This document shows, one piece after another, positions 18,272-27,330 of a DNA stretch of 64,000 bases (its first letter is position 1; the number at the start of each line of letters is the position of its first letter). Source of the stretch: Microbacterium sp. CH12i (lineage in GTDB: Bacteria; Actinomycetota; Actinomycetes; Actinomycetales; Microbacteriaceae); contig NZ_JHET01000010.1 in assembly GCF_000685355.1 (NCBI RefSeq), positions 310,001-374,000 on the forward strand, written 5' to 3'. The notes under the pieces were generated by a model. It was not told the DNA's origin. It saw only the letters and a program-made list of their open reading frames with translations, and did no database searches. The position numbers were made by a program, and so were the translations under genes.

Positions 18272-19570
18272 TCAGTCCTTGACGTCGTCTGTTTCCTCGA
18301 CGACGACGTCGGTGTCCGCATCGCCCTTCACATCAGCGTCTTCCTCATCCGCGAGGTCCGCGCTCAGCACGCCGTCGGGGCGGATGAGCTCGCGCACCTC
18401 AGCCATGAAACTGTTCAACTGCTGCTGCTGCCAGCGCAGCTGGCGAGTGCGGTCTTCCGCGTCGCGGAGGACATCGGTGGTGTGACCCGTGACCGTGCTG
18501 ACGATCTTCTGCGCTTTCACCCTCGAACGGTCAAGCGTTTCGCGGGCGCGCACCTGCGCGTCGGCCTCGATGGCCTGCGCCTGCGAGCGCATCAGACGCT
18601 CGTAGTCATCAGCCTTCGCCGAGATGCGCTTTGCGTGGTCGAGGGATGCCGCGACCTGCTCGTTCGCGTCGGTAGTGATGCGTTCGGCGTGCGCGACGGC
18701 CTGATTGTGCAGCAGCAGGAACTCTTGCTGGGCGTCATCCTGGCGGCGCGTCAGGGTCTCTTCGAACTCCAGCACGCGAGCATTCATCTCGCGCACCTCG
18801 CGCTCGGCATCCGAACGCTGCTGGGTCGTCTCACGTGTGACCATCGAGCGCAACGCCGCTGAGCCCTTCTCGGCCTCAGTGCGGACGGTCGCAGCCTCTT
18901 GCTCGGCCTGAACAACCTTCTCGGCAGCATGCGCCGACTCGCGCTCGAGGCGCGCCTCGTGGGCGGTGTACTCGGTGTCGATCCGTAGACGTACCTGGTC
19001 GGCATCGTGCTGTGCCTGCGTGGTGATGCGTTCTACCTCTGTGGCGAGTTCTGCGCGCCGCGACTCGGCCTCCTCGCGGGCAGCCTCGAGCAGACGATCG
19101 GCTTGCACCGCAGCGTTCTGGATCAGTACCGTGGCCTGCTCTTCTGCAACGCGAAGCACGGCTTCAAACTGCAGGCGGGACCCCTGTGTGTCGGCCTCGC
19201 TCTTGGGGGCATCGACGAGCTCACTCGTCAACGTTGACACCTGCTGGTCGGCATCGGCGGCCTGCGCACGGGCGGCGGCCAAGTCTGCCTCGAGCTCCGC
19301 GATGCGAGCGTCGCTCTCGGTACGCACCGACTCGACCTCGGAACGTACCGTCTCAACATCGCGGCTCACGTCAGCCCGCGCCTCGGCGATCTCGGCATCC
19401 GCGCGCTGCACCTGCATGCGAAGCCCTGCGATCGCGGCATCCACCTCACCCTTGTCGTACCCGCGGAAGCCCACAGTGAAGGCGCCCTGCTCGCGGGTCT
19501 GGCCCTGAGCAAGTTGATCGAAGAAATCGGAACCCTGCTCATCGACGCTGTTTTCGGCGGAGTTGTTCAC
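18272..19570 (-). CDS. DivIVA-like coiled-coil protein
   Basis: A protein of about 432 residues, almost wholly coiled coil. The N-terminal motif FTVGFRGYDKGEVDAAIAGL resembles the DivIVA/Wag31 membrane-curvature motif, and the rest is Glu/Ala/Gln/Arg-rich heptads. The acidic C-terminus (EDADVKGDADTDVVVEETDD) is disordered. Actinobacterial relatives (Wag31, Scy, FilP) organise polar growth and cell shape, so a cytoskeletal scaffold role is likely. The start is a GTG at 19570 (VNNSAENSVDEQG); upstream in-frame residues look non-coding. It converges with the molybdopterin gene. Confidence 0.8.
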   Translation of the reverse strand: MNNSAENSVDEQGSDFFDQLAQGQTREQGAFTVGFRGYDKGEVDAAIAGLRMQVQRADAEIAEARADVSRDVETVRSEVESVRTESDARIAELEADLAAARAQAADADQQVSTLTSELVDAPKSEADTQGSRLQFEAVLRVAEEQATVLIQNAAVQADRLLEAAREEAESRRAELATEVERITTQAQHDADQVRLRIDTEYTAHEARLERESAHAAEKVVQAEQEAATVRTEAEKGSAALRSMVTRETTQQRSDAEREVREMNARVLEFEETLTRRQDDAQQEFLLLHNQAVAHAERITTDANEQVAASLDHAKRISAKADDYERLMRSQAQAIEADAQVRARETLDRSRVKAQKIVSTVTGHTTDVLRDAEDRTRQLRWQQQQLNSFMAEVRELIRPDGVLSADLADEEDADVKGDADTDVVVEETDDVKD

Positions 19571-19801
19571 AGGGGGAACGCCTTTCGAAAGGATGCTCAC
19601 CGCACAGCCTCCGCGACGAAAACCGTCAGTACAAGAGGAGTCGGTTCGCGGAATTGGGGGGAGAGGAGCGAACCTCGCCACTCAGCCTAACCGCGCGCCT
19701 GCTCCACCGGAACCGTTCAGCACCACCCGACGCTGTGAATCTCATGCGCCTGTTCATCGCGCCGATAAACTACCGCTCGACCCTGATTTAAGGATGCCGC
19801 A

Positions 19802-20772
19802 ATGCCGCGTTTTGACCTGCCAGCAGAAGAGCTGCGCTCTTACCGCCCCGAGGTCGCTGAGCCCGCCGACTTCGATGATTTCTGGGAGCAGACGCTTGAG
19901 GAATCTCGTGCACTGGCTCAGCCGATCGAGTTGCGTCGCATCGACTCGCCACTGCAGTCGGTCGAGGTTTACGACGTGACCTTCAGCGGGTTCGGTGGAG
20001 ACCCGATCGGTGGATGGCTGCTCCTGCCTGCTGACACTGATGAGCCGTTGCCCGCAGTGGTCGAGTTCAACGGCTACGGCGGCGGTCGTGGGCTGCCCCA
20101 CGAGCGACTCGGATGGGCAGCATCCGGCTATGCGTATTTCTTGATGGACACCCGCGGCCAGGGCAGTGGATGGGGTACCGGTGGCGTGACCGCCGACCCG
20201 CATGGCTCAGGTCCCGCAGTTTCTGGATACATGACCCGGGGCATCGAATCCCCGCACGACTACTACTACCGTCGGGTCTTCACTGACGCGGTGCTGGCGA
20301 TCGACGCCATCCGCTCGCTCGACCGCATCGACGCCGCGCGCGTTGCCATCTGCGGCGGCAGCCAAGGAGGCGGCATCGCCATCGCAGCGGCTGGGCTCTC
20401 CAACGGGTTGGTCGCGGCGATGCCGGACGTGCCATTTCTCTGCCACTTCGAACGTGCCGTCGGCATGACCGGAAACGACCCGTACAACGAGATCGTGAAG
20501 TATTTGGCGGTGCACCGAGATGCTTCGGCCACCGTCTTCGAGACACTCTCTTACTTCGACGGCGTCAACTTCGCGAAGCGCGCGACCGCGCCAACGCTGT
20601 TCTCTGTTGCACTGCTCGACCCGGTGTGCCCGCCGTCGACGGTCTACGCCGCCTACAACCGCTGGGGCGGCACGAGCGAGATCATCGACTACCCGTTCAA
20701 CGAGCACGAAGGCGGGCAGGGCCTCCACTGGGAGAAGCAGGCGCGTTCCTCGCCGAGCAGCTCGCGGGGTGA
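19802..20772 (+). CDS. acetylxylan esterase-like hydrolase, frameshift at 3' end
   Basis: An alpha/beta hydrolase of the AXE1/cephalosporin-C deacetylase family, about 323 residues after correction. N-terminal PADFDDFWEQTLEE, the oxyanion segment FNGYGGGRG, the nucleophile elbow ICGGSQGGGIA (Ser near residue 186), the acid in LLDPVCPPST and the His in NEHEGGQGLHW are all present. The frame runs past the end: one base added near 20741-20745 gives EKQAAFLAEQLAG and a TGA at 20770-20772, the usual family end. Family members remove acetyl groups from xylan oligomers or antibiotics. Confidence 0.88.
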
Positions 20773-20826
20773 GGAACGCCGTTCGCCTGTAACCGGGGGC
20801 GTCGGAGATAACTGGGGGCGTGAACG

Positions 20827-22635
20827 TCAGGCCGCGAGAGCGAGGTTTCGGCGGTGACTGACCCGGTGTCCGACCCAGAAGCCGATCGCGACCAAACCGG
20901 CGAGAACGGCGCCGAGCATCCACGGGAGCATCGACGGTGCAGCGCCGGCAGTCGCCGTCGCAAGCGTGCCGGAACCATCTGCAATAAGCCCGTTTCCCGC
21001 GGCGAGGTCGGCGGCACCAGTCTCAAGCTTTCCGCCACCATCAGCGAGAGCACTCGAACCCTCAGCCACGGCGGCAGCACCTTCCGAGAGCTTGCTCACA
21101 CCGGTGCTGAGTCCGCTAGCTCCGGTTTCCAATGTCGCAGCACCCTCAGCGAGGGCAGTCGCACCCTCATCCAGACGAGTTGCGCCAGAGGTGAGATTCA
21201 TCGAGCCGGCGTGCAGTGAGTCTGCGCCATCCGAGAGGGTCGTCAAGCCGCCCGCAAGGTTGCGTGCCCCAAATTCGAGGTTGCCGGTGCCGTCCTTCAG
21301 CGGCTGCAGTCCCATCGCAAGTTGCACCGCACCGGTGGAAAGCTGTGAGGTTCCGGCCTTCAGTGGCTGGACTCCGATCGCGAGTTGAGCCGCCCCGGCG
21401 GCGACTTGCGTGGCGCCAACCTGCAAAGGTTCGATCCCGATCGCCAGATCCGAGGCACCGGTAGCCAGATCCGAAGCGCCGCCCTTCATGTTCTGAGCGC
21501 CCTGTACCAGTGCGGGCGCTCCACTTGCGGGATCGACGAGAGCCACGGTGCCGGGCCAGCCCTGCGCAAGGTTGCCATTGACCAGCGCGTCCGTGCCACC
21601 CGCAATCTGCTGCGCACCGGCCACCGCTGCCAAAGTTCCCTTGGCGAGCGCGGGTGCAGCCGAAGCTGCGCCCGCGATGCCGTCAACCTGCGCGTCAACG
21701 CCAGCGGCGAGCGCGGCGAGCTGCTGAAGCTGCGTGTCTTCCGGGTTCGCCGCTGCGAGCTGTGCCAGCGCATCCGCCAACTGCTGCGAATTTGCGGGCG
21801 CGGATGCGGCGGCCGCGGTAATGGCAGCTGCCGCCTCGTCGCTGGCAAGAGCCTGAAGCTGCGGTGTCACGGCACCCGAGAGTTGCGCGCTGAGTTGCGC
21901 GGCGCCTGCGTTTACTTGGCCGGCAACCTGGTGCGCTCCGGCGACTCCGGCGGCAAGACCTGTTACTCCATCGAGCACTGACTGCGCTCCAGCGTCCAGG
22001 CGCTGCGCGCCGGCTGCGACCTGCTGAGCACCGGCGAGGGCCGACTGCGCACCAGCATCAACTTGCTGAGCACCGGCAGATACCCGCTGTGCGCCATCGA
22101 CGGCCGATTGCGCGCCGGCATCAACCTGCTGAGCACCAGCAGACACCCGCTGTGCACCATCGAGTGCTGACTGGGCTCCAGCATCCGCCTTCGATAAACC
22201 AGTCGCCAGTTGTTCGGCACCATCAAGAGCACTATGCGCGCCTGCGCTGACCTTTCCTGCACCAGCTTCTGCAGTCGATGCACCGGTGGCCAGCGTGTCC
22301 GCGCCAGCGGCCAATGAAGCAGCACCAGCGGATGCGCTCTGCGCTCCGGCCGAGACCTTCTGGCTGCCTTCGTCAGCGCTTGTCGCACCCGTGGCGAGAT
22401 CGTCCGCACCGGTTGCGAGCTTGTCCGCACCCGCGGAAAGTTCTTCAGCACCCGCGGCGAGATCGGCTGAGCCTTCCTGTGCTGTCGCTGTTCCATCAGA
22501 CAACTCCGCAGCACCAGCTGCGATCTTTCCTGTGGTTACAAAGAAGAGCACGACCATCGCGGTCAGCAACAAGCTGAGAACGATGACAGTGATGCGCATA
22601 CCGTTGCCGTGCGCGTGGGGCGTAGAACTCGTCAT
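20827..22635 (-). CDS. Gly/Ala heptad-repeat membrane protein
   Basis: A 602-residue protein with one N-terminal helix (ITVIVLSLLLTAMVVLFFVTTG) and one C-terminal helix (MLPWMLGAVLAGLVAIGFWVG). Between them lie some 60 degenerate seven-residue repeats of the type L-x-x-G-A-x-x, such as ELSAGADKLATGADDLATGA. A 21-residue higher-order repeat (SAxDGAQRVSAGAQQVDAGAQ) recurs near the middle. Such repeats are known in YhgE/Pip-type and related envelope proteins and form long coiled rods. Both ends are membrane anchored, so the rod is probably external. The start ATG at 22635 has a GGAG site. The function is unknown. Confidence 0.75.
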   Translation of the reverse strand: MTSSTPHAHGNGMRITVIVLSLLLTAMVVLFFVTTGKIAAGAAELSDGTATAQEGSADLAAGAEELSAGADKLATGADDLATGATSADEGSQKVSAGAQSASAGAASLAAGADTLATGASTAEAGAGKVSAGAHSALDGAEQLATGLSKADAGAQSALDGAQRVSAGAQQVDAGAQSAVDGAQRVSAGAQQVDAGAQSALAGAQQVAAGAQRLDAGAQSVLDGVTGLAAGVAGAHQVAGQVNAGAAQLSAQLSGAVTPQLQALASDEAAAAITAAAASAPANSQQLADALAQLAAANPEDTQLQQLAALAAGVDAQVDGIAGAASAAPALAKGTLAAVAGAQQIAGGTDALVNGNLAQGWPGTVALVDPASGAPALVQGAQNMKGGASDLATGASDLAIGIEPLQVGATQVAAGAAQLAIGVQPLKAGTSQLSTGAVQLAMGLQPLKDGTGNLEFGARNLAGGLTTLSDGADSLHAGSMNLTSGATRLDEGATALAEGAATLETGASGLSTGVSKLSEGAAAVAEGSSALADGGGKLETGAADLAAGNGLIADGSGTLATATAGAAPSMLPWMLGAVLAGLVAIGFWVGHRVSHRRNLALAA

Positions 22636-22787
22636 GAGGCTCCAGAGGTCAGTGGCGTCATTGCCACGGTGAGTGTATGAGCGCAAATGTCGAAGACCGC
22701 CACCCTTTGCGATCAGAGACCAAGTTTCATACTCTGTGACACTGCGTTTTATGTACTGAACCCACAAATGCCTGGTCAGCGCGGTTG

Positions 22788-22829
22788 TTTTCGGCGTGCC
22801 TAAAAGATAGGTTTTCGGTGTGCCTAAAA
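22788..22829 (+). promoter_or_regulatory. two DtxR/MntR-like operators over a leaderless-type promoter
   Basis: TTTTCGGCGTGCCTAAAA (22788-22805) and TTTTCGGTGTGCCTAAAA (22812-22829) are near-identical imperfect palindromes 24 bases apart. They resemble MntR/DtxR-family operators. A TAGGTT -10 box (22808-22813) ends six bases before the GTG start at 22820 and no Shine-Dalgarno site is visible, so the transcript is probably leaderless and the second operator covers its first bases. Metal-dependent repression is inferred. Confidence 0.65.
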
Positions 22830-23755
22830 ATATCCGCGTCGTTGCGGCTGCCCTCATCGTGGGCGTTGCGTTGCTCGCCGGCTGTGCAGGTCCGGATGCC
22901 GACGGCAACGACGACCGTCCCGTCGTACTGACGACCTTCACGGTGCTCGCTGATATCGCCCAGAATGTCGCGGGTGATCATCTGCGCGTGGAGTCGATCA
23001 CCAAGCCCGGCGCCGAGATCCACGGGTACGAGCCCACCCCCGGAGATATCCGCAAGGCGACGGATGCTGACCTCATCATCGACAACGGCCTGAATCTTGA
23101 GGTATGGTTCGCGCAGTTCGTCGAGGCGTTCGATGCCCCTCACGTCGTAGCATCCGAGGGCATCAAAGTGATCGACATCACCGAGGATGCCTACGCAGGC
23201 AAGCCCAATCCGCACGCCTGGATGAGTCCCGCGAACGTGCAGCGGTATGTCGACAACATGGTCACCGCGTTCAGCGATCTCGATCCCGCGCACGCCGATG
23301 ACTTCGCCGCGAACGCAGAGGCCTATAAGACCGAGCTGCAGCAGGTGCAGGACGACCTCAGCGCCTCGCTCGCTGCACTTCCGAAGAACGAGCGAGCGCT
23401 GGTCACCTGCGAGGGCGCGTTTTCGTATCTCGCCCGGGATGCCGGTCTCACCGAAACATACATCTGGGCCGTGAACGCTGAGCAGCAGGCGACGCCGCGT
23501 CAGATCGCCGCGGTGATCGAGTTCGTACGAGACAACGATGTCCCAGCCGTGTTCTGCGAGTCGACGGTATCCGATCGGGCGATGCGGCAAGTCGTCGAGG
23601 CGACGGATGCCACGTTCGGCGGCACCCTGTACGTCGACTCGCTCTCCACTGCCGACGGGCCCGTTCCCACCTATCTCGATCTGATCCGCCACGACGCCGA
23701 CACAATCATCGCGGGGCTGACCGGCCTCTCTGAAGACGACGGGAGCCGGTCATGA
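22820..23755 (+). CDS. manganese/zinc ABC transporter binding lipoprotein
   Basis: A cluster 9 metal-binding lipoprotein of 311 residues, with lipobox LLAGC (Cys22). Metal ligand positions are visible in HGYEPTPGD, NPHAWMSP and the acidic CESTVSD segment. Unlike the ZnuA at 3158-4120 it lacks a His-rich loop, which points to manganese or iron rather than zinc. The MntR-like operators support manganese. It starts with GTG directly at the presumed transcription start. It is the first gene of a three-gene import operon; its stop overlaps the ATPase start (ATGA). Confidence 0.92.
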   Translation: MPKNIRVVAAALIVGVALLAGCAGPDADGNDDRPVVLTTFTVLADIAQNVAGDHLRVESITKPGAEIHGYEPTPGDIRKATDADLIIDNGLNLEVWFAQFVEAFDAPHVVASEGIKVIDITEDAYAGKPNPHAWMSPANVQRYVDNMVTAFSDLDPAHADDFAANAEAYKTELQQVQDDLSASLAALPKNERALVTCEGAFSYLARDAGLTETYIWAVNAEQQATPRQIAAVIEFVRDNDVPAVFCESTVSDRAMRQVVEATDATFGGTLYVDSLSTADGPVPTYLDLIRHDADTIIAGLTGLSEDDGSRS

Positions 23756-24519
23756 GCGCGATCGAGGTGACCGGAGTCACCGTCCGCTACGGCGAAGTGC
23801 TGGCGTTGGATGATGTGTCGCTCAGCGTCGAAGCGGGGCGCGTGACCGGACTCATCGGCATGAACGGCTCGGGAAAGTCGACCCTGTTCAAGACGATCAT
23901 CTCGCTGGTTCGGCCCGCCGCTGGCCAGGTGCGACTGGATGGCATGGATCCGGCATCCGCCCGTCGTAAAGGACTCATCGGGTACGTTCCGCAGAGCGAA
24001 GATGTCGACTGGACGTTCCCCGTTTCGGTGCGGGATGTCGTGATGATGGGGCGTTACGGAACGCAGGGGTTCATGCGGCGAGCGCGCCCGGCTGATCGGG
24101 CGGCGGTGGACGAGGCGCTCGAGCGGGTGGAGCTCACCGCCCTCGCGGATCGGCAGATCGGACAGCTCTCCGGCGGACAACGCAAGCGTGCTTTCGTTGC
24201 TCGCGGGATCGCTCAAGGTGCCGGCATCCTGCTGCTCGATGAGCCGTTCGCGGGAGTCGACAAACGCAGCGAAGCGACGATCGTTCGGCTGCTGCGCGAG
24301 CTGGCCGCAGCCGGCAGCACGGTGCTCGTCTCTACGCATGATCTGCATGCGCTGCCAACGCTCGCGGACGAGGCCGTGTTGCTGTTGCGACGGGTGCTGT
24401 TTCACGGTTCGGTCGATGAGGCGTTGAAGCCCTCGAACCTGGCGCGTGCCTTCGGGCTGGACGCTTCTCCGGATTCTTCACCAGATTCTTCTCCGGATGT
24501 TTCGGAGGATGCGGCATGA
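23752..24519 (+). CDS. manganese-type ABC transporter ATP-binding protein
   Basis: The 255-residue ATPase subunit. Walker A GMNGSGKST, signature LSGGQRKRAF, Walker B ILLLDEPFAGVD and the H-loop STHDLHA are in order. PQSEDVDWTFPVSVRDVVMMGRYG is typical of manganese/iron importers of the MntB/SitB type. The C-terminus has a short Ser-Pro-Asp repeat (SPDSSPDSSPD) that matches a triplicated DNA segment at about 24468-24500. Both ends overlap neighbouring genes by four bases. Confidence 0.93.
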   Translation: MSAIEVTGVTVRYGEVLALDDVSLSVEAGRVTGLIGMNGSGKSTLFKTIISLVRPAAGQVRLDGMDPASARRKGLIGYVPQSEDVDWTFPVSVRDVVMMGRYGTQGFMRRARPADRAAVDEALERVELTALADRQIGQLSGGQRKRAFVARGIAQGAGILLLDEPFAGVDKRSEATIVRLLRELAAAGSTVLVSTHDLHALPTLADEAVLLLRRVLFHGSVDEALKPSNLARAFGLDASPDSSPDSSPDVSEDAA

Positions 24520-25412
24520 TTCTCGACTGGATTCTCGAGCCACTGCAATACGACTTCATGGTGCGCGCGATCGTGACCACCGTCATCGCGGCGGTCGTGT
24601 GCGCACTGTTGTCGTGCTGGCTGGTGCTGGTGGGCTGGTCGCTGATGGGCGATGCGGTCTCGCACGCGGTGCTTCCGGGGGTCGTGCTCGCCTACATGTT
24701 CGGGGCGCCGTTCGCGCTCGGTGCGCTGGTGTTCGGGTTCCTCGCGGTCGGGCTGATCGGCCTCATTCGCGGCACGAGCCGAGTGAAGGAGGATGCTGCG
24801 ATCGGCATCGTGTTCTCGACGCTGTTCGCGTTCGGGCTAGTGCTGATCTCGGTGACCCCGAGTCAGACCGATTTGAACCACATCATCTTCGGGAACATCC
24901 TCGGTGTCTCGGAGGGCGATCTTCTACAGATCGTGATCCTCGCCGCCATCGCCTTCAGCGTGCTGATCATCAAGCGCCGCGATCTGACGCTGTATGCGTT
25001 CGACCCCACGCATGCGTTCGCGATCGGGCTCTCGCCGCGTCTACTCGGTGCACTATTGCTCGGTGTGCTCGCGCTCACCGCAGTCGTCGCACTGCAGGTC
25101 GTCGGCGTTGTACTGGTCGTGGCGATGCTGATCATCCCCGGCGCGACGGCGCATCTGCTGACCGATCGCTTCGGTCGGATGCTGGTGATCGCGCCTGTCA
25201 TGTCGGCGCTCTGCAGCGTGATCGGGATCTACCTCAGCTACTGGATCGACGCGGCATCCGGCGGTCTGGTGGTCGTCGTGCAGGGGTGCGTCTTCGCGCT
25301 CGTGTACCTGTTCGCGCCGCGGCAGGGCGTTGTGGGCCGACACCTGTGGCGGAGTCGTTCGGTTCATAACTCCTCCAGAAAGCGGCCGATCGCCCCGAAA
25401 TCCGCCGGCTGA
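24516..25412 (+). CDS. manganese-type ABC transporter permease
   Basis: A 298-residue ABC-3 permease with about eight membrane helices. GWSLMGDAVSHAVLPGVVLAY and VVGVVLVVAMLIIPGATAHLL are the family's conserved segments. Its last 16 residues (VHNSSRKRPIAPKSAG) extend beyond the usual end and are encoded within the left arm and loop of an 18-bp inverted repeat shared with the convergent gene. It completes the manganese-type importer together with the two genes upstream. Confidence 0.9.
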   Translation: MILDWILEPLQYDFMVRAIVTTVIAAVVCALLSCWLVLVGWSLMGDAVSHAVLPGVVLAYMFGAPFALGALVFGFLAVGLIGLIRGTSRVKEDAAIGIVFSTLFAFGLVLISVTPSQTDLNHIIFGNILGVSEGDLLQIVILAAIAFSVLIIKRRDLTLYAFDPTHAFAIGLSPRLLGALLLGVLALTAVVALQVVGVVLVVAMLIIPGATAHLLTDRFGRMLVIAPVMSALCSVIGIYLSYWIDAASGGLVVVVQGCVFALVYLFAPRQGVVGRHLWRSRSVHNSSRKRPIAPKSAG

Positions 25413-25447
25413 GCGCCGCCGGGGGCCAATCTGGAGGAGTTATGAAC
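25362..25447. repeat. 18-bp perfect inverted repeat at convergent gene ends
   Basis: GTTCATAACTCCTCCAGA (25362-25379) and its exact reverse complement (25430-25447) flank a 50-base loop. Both convergent reading frames run through an arm, so each protein ends with the same VHNSSR stretch. No T-run follows. It could be a two-way terminator or a mobile palindromic element copied between genes. Confidence 0.7.
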
Positions 25448-26669
25448 GGCGTCAGCTCGGACGAGCGCGTCGTCGGCAGAGGCCGCGGCATCGCCCGGCA
25501 ACCCGGCCAGCGCCTGCGCGAGATCGGCGATGAGGTCACCGACATTCTCAAGCCCGATCGAGAGCCGCAGCACGTCGGCCGCCGGGCGCGCCTCGGGCGG
25601 CACCGGTCGGTGAGTGAGCGCGGCCGGATGCTGGATGAGCGAGTCCACCCCGCCAAGCGACACAGCGTGCGTGAACAACTGCACGGCCGACGCGACCGCA
25701 CTGGCTGCCGCATAGCCGCCAGCCAACCGGAAGGCGATCATCGCTCCGGTACCGCGCATCTGCCGCTCGAGAATCCCGTCCGGGTCACCGTCGAGTCCAG
25801 GGAAGAACACTTCGGCCACTTCGGGCTGATCCAGAAGCCACTGCACGATCTGCTGCGCGTTTTTCTTGCTGCTGACGCATCCGTACCGGCAGCGTGGTGA
25901 GTCCGCGGTGCAGCAGATAGGCGCCGAGCGGATGCAGCAACCCGCCAGTGACGGCACGCACCCGGCGCAGCGCCTCGGCTGTCTGCTCGCTGCACGCGAC
26001 GACGCCGGCGATCACGTCGCCGTGGCCGCCAAGATACTTCGTCGCACTGTGCAGCGACATCGCCGCACCATGGTCGATCGGGTTCTGCAGAATCGGTGTC
26101 GCGAAAGTGTTGTCGACGACCACAGGGACGGAACCTGCCGCCGCAACGACCGCGGCAATGTCGACGAGTTCAAGCGTCGGGTTCGCCGGCGTCTCGATGA
26201 CGACGAGTCCGGTGTCGGGACGGATGCTGATGCCCACCTCTGAGGGATGACAGTAGGTGGTCTCCACTCCGAGAAGCCCTGAACCCAGCAGGTGATCGGT
26301 GCCGCCGTAGAGCGGACGCACCGCGACGACATGGCGAAGCCCGGTAGCGCCGGTGTGCGCGAGGATCACCGCAGTCATCGCTGCCATGCCCGAGGCGAAG
26401 GCGACGGATGCTTCGGCGTGCTCCATCTCGGCGAGCGCATCCTCGAAGCGGGCGACAGTGGGGTTCCACAGCCGCGCATAGACCATGCTGCCGTCGACGG
26501 GTGGGCGACCGCCGGTGGCCATCGCCTCATAGGAGTCGCCGCCTCGCTCGATATCCGGCAGCGGGTTCGTCGTCGACAGGTCGATCGGGAGCGCGTGCAC
26601 GCCCAATTCAGCGAGGTCGGCGCGGCCACTGTGGACGGCGACGGTGTCGGGATGCAGCGGTGCAGTCAT
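25364..26669 (-). CDS. cystathionine gamma-synthase/lyase family enzyme, frameshifted
   Basis: A Cys/Met-metabolism PLP enzyme. VYARLWNPTVARFEDALAEME, FASGMAAMTA, ETPANPTLELVDI, VDNTFATPILQNP and the Schiff-base lysine in HSATKYLGGHGDVIAG define the family. The frame breaks in an A-run near 25858-25875; removing one A joins MRQQQENAQQIVQWL to the conserved C-terminal half, VSLGGVDSLIQHPA. The C-terminus is extended by about 35 residues over the inverted repeat at 25362-25447. It is divergent from an Lrp-type regulator. The reaction (gamma-lyase versus gamma-synthase) cannot be decided here. Confidence 0.88.
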
Positions 26670-26781
26670 CCTTCAACATTGCCGAAATCACAATGAAAGT
26701 GCAAGAATTCGACAGCATCCGCTGCCCTTACTGCTAAACGAGAATTTCTCAGCAATTACCACCGAAACCAGGACGTGCGAA

Positions 26782-27264
26782 TTGTCGAAAACACAACAGC
26801 CCCCGGCATCCCTCGACGACGTCGATCTCGAGATCCTCGCCGCCCTCAGCGCCCACGCCGACACGACCAACAAGGCCCTCGCACAGCAGCTGGGACTTGC
26901 CGAATCGACCTGCGCGCACCGCGTGAGGTCCCTGCGCGATCGCGGCATCATCCGCGATGTGCGCATCCGCCTCGACGAAGCGGCGCTCGGCTTCGGACTG
27001 CAGGCGATCATCAAGGTGCGGCTCGCGAATCACACCGGTGCGAAAGTCAATGCGCTCTTCGACGCGCTGGTCGCGATTCCGCGCGTGCTGCAGGTGTTCC
27101 ACGTCGCCGGCGTCGATGACTTTCTCGTGCACGTTGCGGTGAGGGATGCCACGGCGCTGCGTGACATCGTCCTGGATCACATCACCATCCATCCCGTCGT
27201 CCGCGGTACCGAGACGCAGCTGGTGTTCGAGATTCGCGACGGCAGCGGGCTGCTCGCGCGCTGA
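26782..27264 (+). CDS. Lrp/AsnC-family regulator
   Basis: A 160-residue regulator from a TTG at 26782, chosen because AGGA lies eight bases upstream and the helix-turn-helix then begins near residue 10 as usual. LDDVDLEILAALSAHADTTN, ALAQQLGLAESTCAHRVRSLRDRGII form the DNA-binding domain, followed by a RAM effector domain (LQVFHVAGVDDFLVHVAV). It is divergent from the Cys/Met PLP enzyme gene across an AT-rich 112-base gap containing TTGC-N18-GCAA (26679-26704). By analogy with Lrp-type activators it probably controls that enzyme in response to an amino acid. Confidence 0.88.
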   Translation: MSKTQQPPASLDDVDLEILAALSAHADTTNKALAQQLGLAESTCAHRVRSLRDRGIIRDVRIRLDEAALGFGLQAIIKVRLANHTGAKVNALFDALVAIPRVLQVFHVAGVDDFLVHVAVRDATALRDIVLDHITIHPVVRGTETQLVFEIRDGSGLLAR

Positions 27265-27330
27265 ACCTCAGCGAAACCCCCTGCACACCTCGGGAGAAAC
27301 AGTGCTCGTTGGGCTCCGGGACCAACGGGC

